Part shown: positions 60,900 through 64,000 of the stretch, piece after piece
Position numbering within the stretch: position 1 is the stretch's first letter
Layout of the letters: the number at the start of each line of letters is the position of its first letter
NCBI GenBank assembly: GCA_006937955.1
Contig: SSNP01000082.1
Coordinates: 301,234-365,233 of the forward strand
Source of the DNA: Pachypanchax playfairii
Lineage: Eukaryota; Chordata; Actinopteri; Cyprinodontiformes; Aplocheilidae
Direction: 5' to 3'
Length of the DNA: 64,000 nt
Translations under genes and position numbers: made by a program
Notes under the pieces: generated by a model
The model's database searches: none
The model's input: only the letters and a program-made list of their open reading frames with translations
Told to the model about the DNA's origin: nothing

Positions 60900-61600
60900 A
60901 GAACAGCGTCTTTAATCTGGATAAAAAATTATGACCAACTTTAAAACAAACAGAATCTCTCCTGGAAGTAAAGAGTGTAAAAATACTCCAGCTGTGATGT
61001 AAAAGTTAGGATTTGTTTTTACAGCGGGAGAAACTGACACATCATTATTGTTATTACTGATATATGAGACTATTTGTTGTTCTTGGCTGTTCTGATGCTT
61101 TTCACAGACAGGTGAACTCTCCAAACTTGATCACAGGTGTGATGGAAAAAAGCTAATTCAGTAGATTCTATTTTTCTTTCTTTTTAATGAAAAGAATGTC
61201 AAGTTCTCTTTTAAAAAAAAGTCTTAGATCAGGGTATTTTTCTTCCTCTTGTCAGTCTTCTGCAGTAAAAAATGTTAAAAAAGAAAGAAAACAAGGATAA
61301 ACTAAGTCTTAACTGCATCTTGATTTGTGGTTTCGGCTGTCAGCTGCTTGCAGATGTTATGGCAGGAACAAGTAAGAGCTTTTCAACAAGTATTTCTTTA
61401 ATCCGGTTTCTCCCGACCTCAACCAAGACCAGATGTGTTTTTGTTGGACAGAGCTCTCCCATCACTGCAGCCCTGATGGCTTTTAAAATCCCATCAGGAC
61501 GACTGACACACTCAGAGCCCTCTTCTGTAAATCCGTTCACTCAGACACTCACCTGAACTCTGTTTACCACCACAGTTAGTATCAGAGGCTCAGCTACCTT
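60900..61600. other. Intergenic, no gene recognised
   Basis: A reading frame at 61272-61556 and its antisense shadow (61340-61540) overlap for about 200 bp. The part on the minus strand has no splice context and no family resemblance that I can defend. Confidence 0.35.
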
Positions 61601-61605
61601 CAGGT

Positions 61606-61675
61606 GCAGGGCCGGTTCTGGGCATAGGCAGATTAGGCCATTGCCTAGGGCGCCCTCTGCTGGAGGGGGCGCCAA
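61606..61675. repeat. Dispersed fish repeat end with a CTCF-like site
   Basis: GGGCCGGTTCTGGGCATAGG, TTGCCTAGGGCGCC and CTCTGCTGGAGGGGGCGCC form a known-looking end of a fish DNA transposon (GGGCATAGGCAG...GCCTAGGGCGCC). CGCCCTCTGCTGG at 61651-61663 fits the CTCF core on the minus strand. Confidence 0.6.
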
Positions 61676-61799
61676 ATTCTCCTCTTTTTTGACAAACTGT
61701 TGAACACACCGTTCATCTCATGTAAAGAGCAAAATAAGTAATAATTAAACATCTATCTATATTTATCTATCATCTCTACTGTTCATTTTAGTTTAAACT

Positions 61800-62062
61800 A
61801 GAAAAGCACTCAGAGAGCGCAGACCTCCACCAAGTGGACATGTTGTAGAAAGTACTATGCCTGTATCCTTAAAAAAATTCCTAGATCCGGACGGTAATCC
61901 AGATCACCCCCAAAATCTAATCAATTCTTCCTTGGATCATTTATGACCTTTCCTGAAAATGTCAACAAAATCCTTTTACTTTACTTTAACTTTTTGAGTT
62001 ATCCTGCTAACAGACAGACAGACAGACCCCGATGAAAACATTACCTCCTTGGTGGAGGTAAT
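61800..62062 (+). repeat. Dispersed teleost repeat, longer copy
   Basis: From GCGCAGACCTCCACCAAGTG through CTAGATCCGGACGGTAATCC and TTTTTGAGTTATCCTGCTAA to ACATTACCTCCTTGGTGGAGGTAATA. The 3' half matches 24186-24330. It is a very common fish repeat that often ends in a GAGGTAATA stem. Confidence 0.85.
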
Positions 62063-64000
62063 AAATATTTTTTGCAATGTAATCCAGTGATTGAGTTACG
62101 TTGTTTCTGTTCTGGGCAGTAGGGGGCGCCATGAAGCTCAGGGTCGGTCCTGTTCAGGTGTGTGGATGCTTTCGTGTGAACCAGGTGACAGACAGATTTT
62201 TAGTACCCTCATTATCCAAGACAGACAATGTCACTAATGAGGCTGGTTCAAAGGGGGCTAATGGTTTCTGCAAGATTTTCTCCAAGTGGATCAGTTCTGC
62301 TCAGCTGAACCGACTCAGACCTGCAGCAATAATCCCAAACGTTCAGCGATCCCTGTGATTCAGGGCGAGAACACAGTCACACATCACCTGCGTCTGCTTG
62401 TGTTTTATTTGTTCAGGTAAATGAGACTTTGCTTTTGTTTACTGTAAAAAAAAAATGTTTATCGAACTCTTAAACATAGAACAAATCCACATTGAGCATC
62501 ATGATTTAGTTCATTTAGTTCTGAGTATCTATTGAACAACTTAATCTGAATATTTTTGTCCATATTAATGATTTGGACAAAAATTATAGTAGATGCACAA
62601 CTTGAATCTGAGTCTCAGTCTTCTGTTACTGAAAATATCATTTCAACAACATCAAAAAAACGCATTTTGATTGTGCTTTTATAAAAAGATGATATCAACT
62701 TATATCACAATGTAGACTTTAGTCATAATAAGATCCTGATTTGGGTGCATGTGTCTTAAAATGGATGTAAAATTATAAACACTTTGTCAGGGTTGTAAAG
62801 GAAGATGCCATATACATGCAATTTAGCAAAATTTAACAATTTAAAAATATTCTCCATAGATTTTTAAAAGTAATTTGATACTAAAACAGTATCAAAATAT
62901 ATGCTAGAGATTTCAAAAAGCACTTAGTTTTATACGTACCAGAAAATGTACCATTTAACTGGGATTTGGTGACTGAAAACAGCTTCCTCTTGTGGATGTA
63001 GATTGTTTTCATGATGAGCGGATAAACAATGAGCTGATGATTCATGATAAATCTTTTTCATGTTGGTATACTCTAGTTAAAACTCAGAGGTCTTCCTCCA
63101 GTGAAGTTCACATTGTGTAAATTATTTTTTAGCTGCTAGATGGCAAGACTGTCAAAATAAAAGCATGTTCAACCATGTTTGCAGAATTCCAGTGTTTCTC
63201 ATCAGGTGTTTTTCCTTAAACTGCATGATTGTTTGACTTTTACTTCCATCATAAACTGGAGAACACATAAGACTGTCCCACCAGTGAAAGATTACCATGG
63301 TGAATTTGTTATACTAAAAAGAAAAAAGATTTTTAATCCACCCGGGCTGTAAACTTAAACATCAATCCTGCAGGGACACTAAGAGCTTTTCTCTTATTAG
63401 CTGATTTTATCACTATGGTCAGCTGATGAAAGCCATTTGTGCAACATGTTACTCCTCCAGAGTAAATACATCTGCTTTGAGCTCTGTCAGCATTTAATGT
63501 GGTTGGGAATGTTTCCACAGACCAGGACTTAGTGGTAGACTAATTACACGAGGGGCACACAGCCTCAGTAGCGCGCTGCTGCCAGAGTTTTGTGTGACTG
63601 CATGTCATTAGTACTGGAAAAGTGCCTTTTGCCACAAAGGGCTGCGGTCACACAGAGACTTTAAAAGATGAAAGCACCTATCCCGCTCTTCATAGAAAGA
63701 ATTTGCAAGATATAAACAGCCTGTAAAATGGAAAACTACATCTGAGTCTGTTTGTTTTCCTGACAGGAGGCCAGATTTGGTAATTCTTGCCAAAATTCTT
63801 TCCAATAACAGAACAGTCCAAACAAAGGAGGAGGACTATTTGATCCATCTGTTTTCAGTGTGTAGTAGTAGCGGTTTTGTGTCTCGAGACAGTAAGAACC
63901 GTGAAAGCTTTGTTACATATTGAGGCTTTATTTCATTTATTTGCACCATGGGATTATTACTTGGGTTATTGGAATATGTTTGATCTAAAACAAATATTTT
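62063..64000. other. Intergenic; CTCF-like site at 62116-62129, possible regulatory block 63330-63720
   Basis: GCAGTAGGGGGCGC at 62116-62129 resembles the CTCF core. From 63330 the composition is balanced and non-repetitive (for example TCTTATTAGCTGATTTTATC, AGACTAATTACACG), as in conserved elements. No exon was recognised up to the right edge. Confidence 0.35.

Noticed and set aside
1..64000. CRISPR arrays, prophage, operons, tRNA or rRNA genes
   Set aside because: The window is eukaryotic. No regularly spaced repeats, prokaryotic genes or recognisable structural RNA genes were seen, though a covariance-model scan was not possible.

Overview
The window is nuclear DNA of a vertebrate, almost certainly a teleost fish. 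It has short GT-AG introns, long AT-rich non-coding stretches, microsatellites and several repeat types common in fish genomes. No prokaryotic or organellar genes are seen. Four protein-coding genes can be read by splicing, all on the + strand: the last two coding exons of a C15orf61 homologue (1-298), a complete skor1 (Lbxcor1) coding region (42215-46787), a complete pias1 (48082-54462) and a complete morf4l1/MRG15 (56697-59583). Exon boundaries were placed by hand from splice sites, reading phase and remembered similarity to the human proteins. The coding sums are whole codons: 738 aa for Skor1, 657 aa for Pias1 and 323 aa for Morf4l1.

The interval from about 430 to 41500 holds no convincing gene. 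In human the order is C15orf61 - MAP2K5 - SKOR1 - PIAS1, so MAP2K5 would be expected here, and I could not read any MAP2K5 exon. The interval instead has many blocks that look like conserved non-coding elements: mixed composition, rich in TAAT/ATTA homeodomain-type words, one with a perfect POU octamer. The simplest reading is one post-duplication copy of the skor1 regulatory block that lost the bystander gene MAP2K5 but kept enhancers. This is inference. Transposon remnants interrupt the block: a pair of TTAA-flanked MITEs in opposite orientation, an element with a RecQ-helicase-like fragment, a hAT-like element with its own first exon and promoter motifs, a 699 bp near-perfect palindrome, and an LTR-like insertion next to a single N and a 498 bp duplication that looks like an assembly join of two haplotypes.

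Between skor1 and pias1, at the pias1 promoter, lie two tandem copies of a module of about 60 bp, each with a CTCF-type and an NRF1-type motif. This could insulate the developmental skor1 domain from the housekeeping-type genes pias1 and morf4l1. The three named downstream genes act in the nucleus: a SKI-family corepressor, a SUMO E3 ligase, and a chromodomain/MRG protein of histone acetyltransferase and deacetylase complexes. The stretch from 59584 to 64000 is non-coding, with repeat fragments and further CTCF-like motifs.
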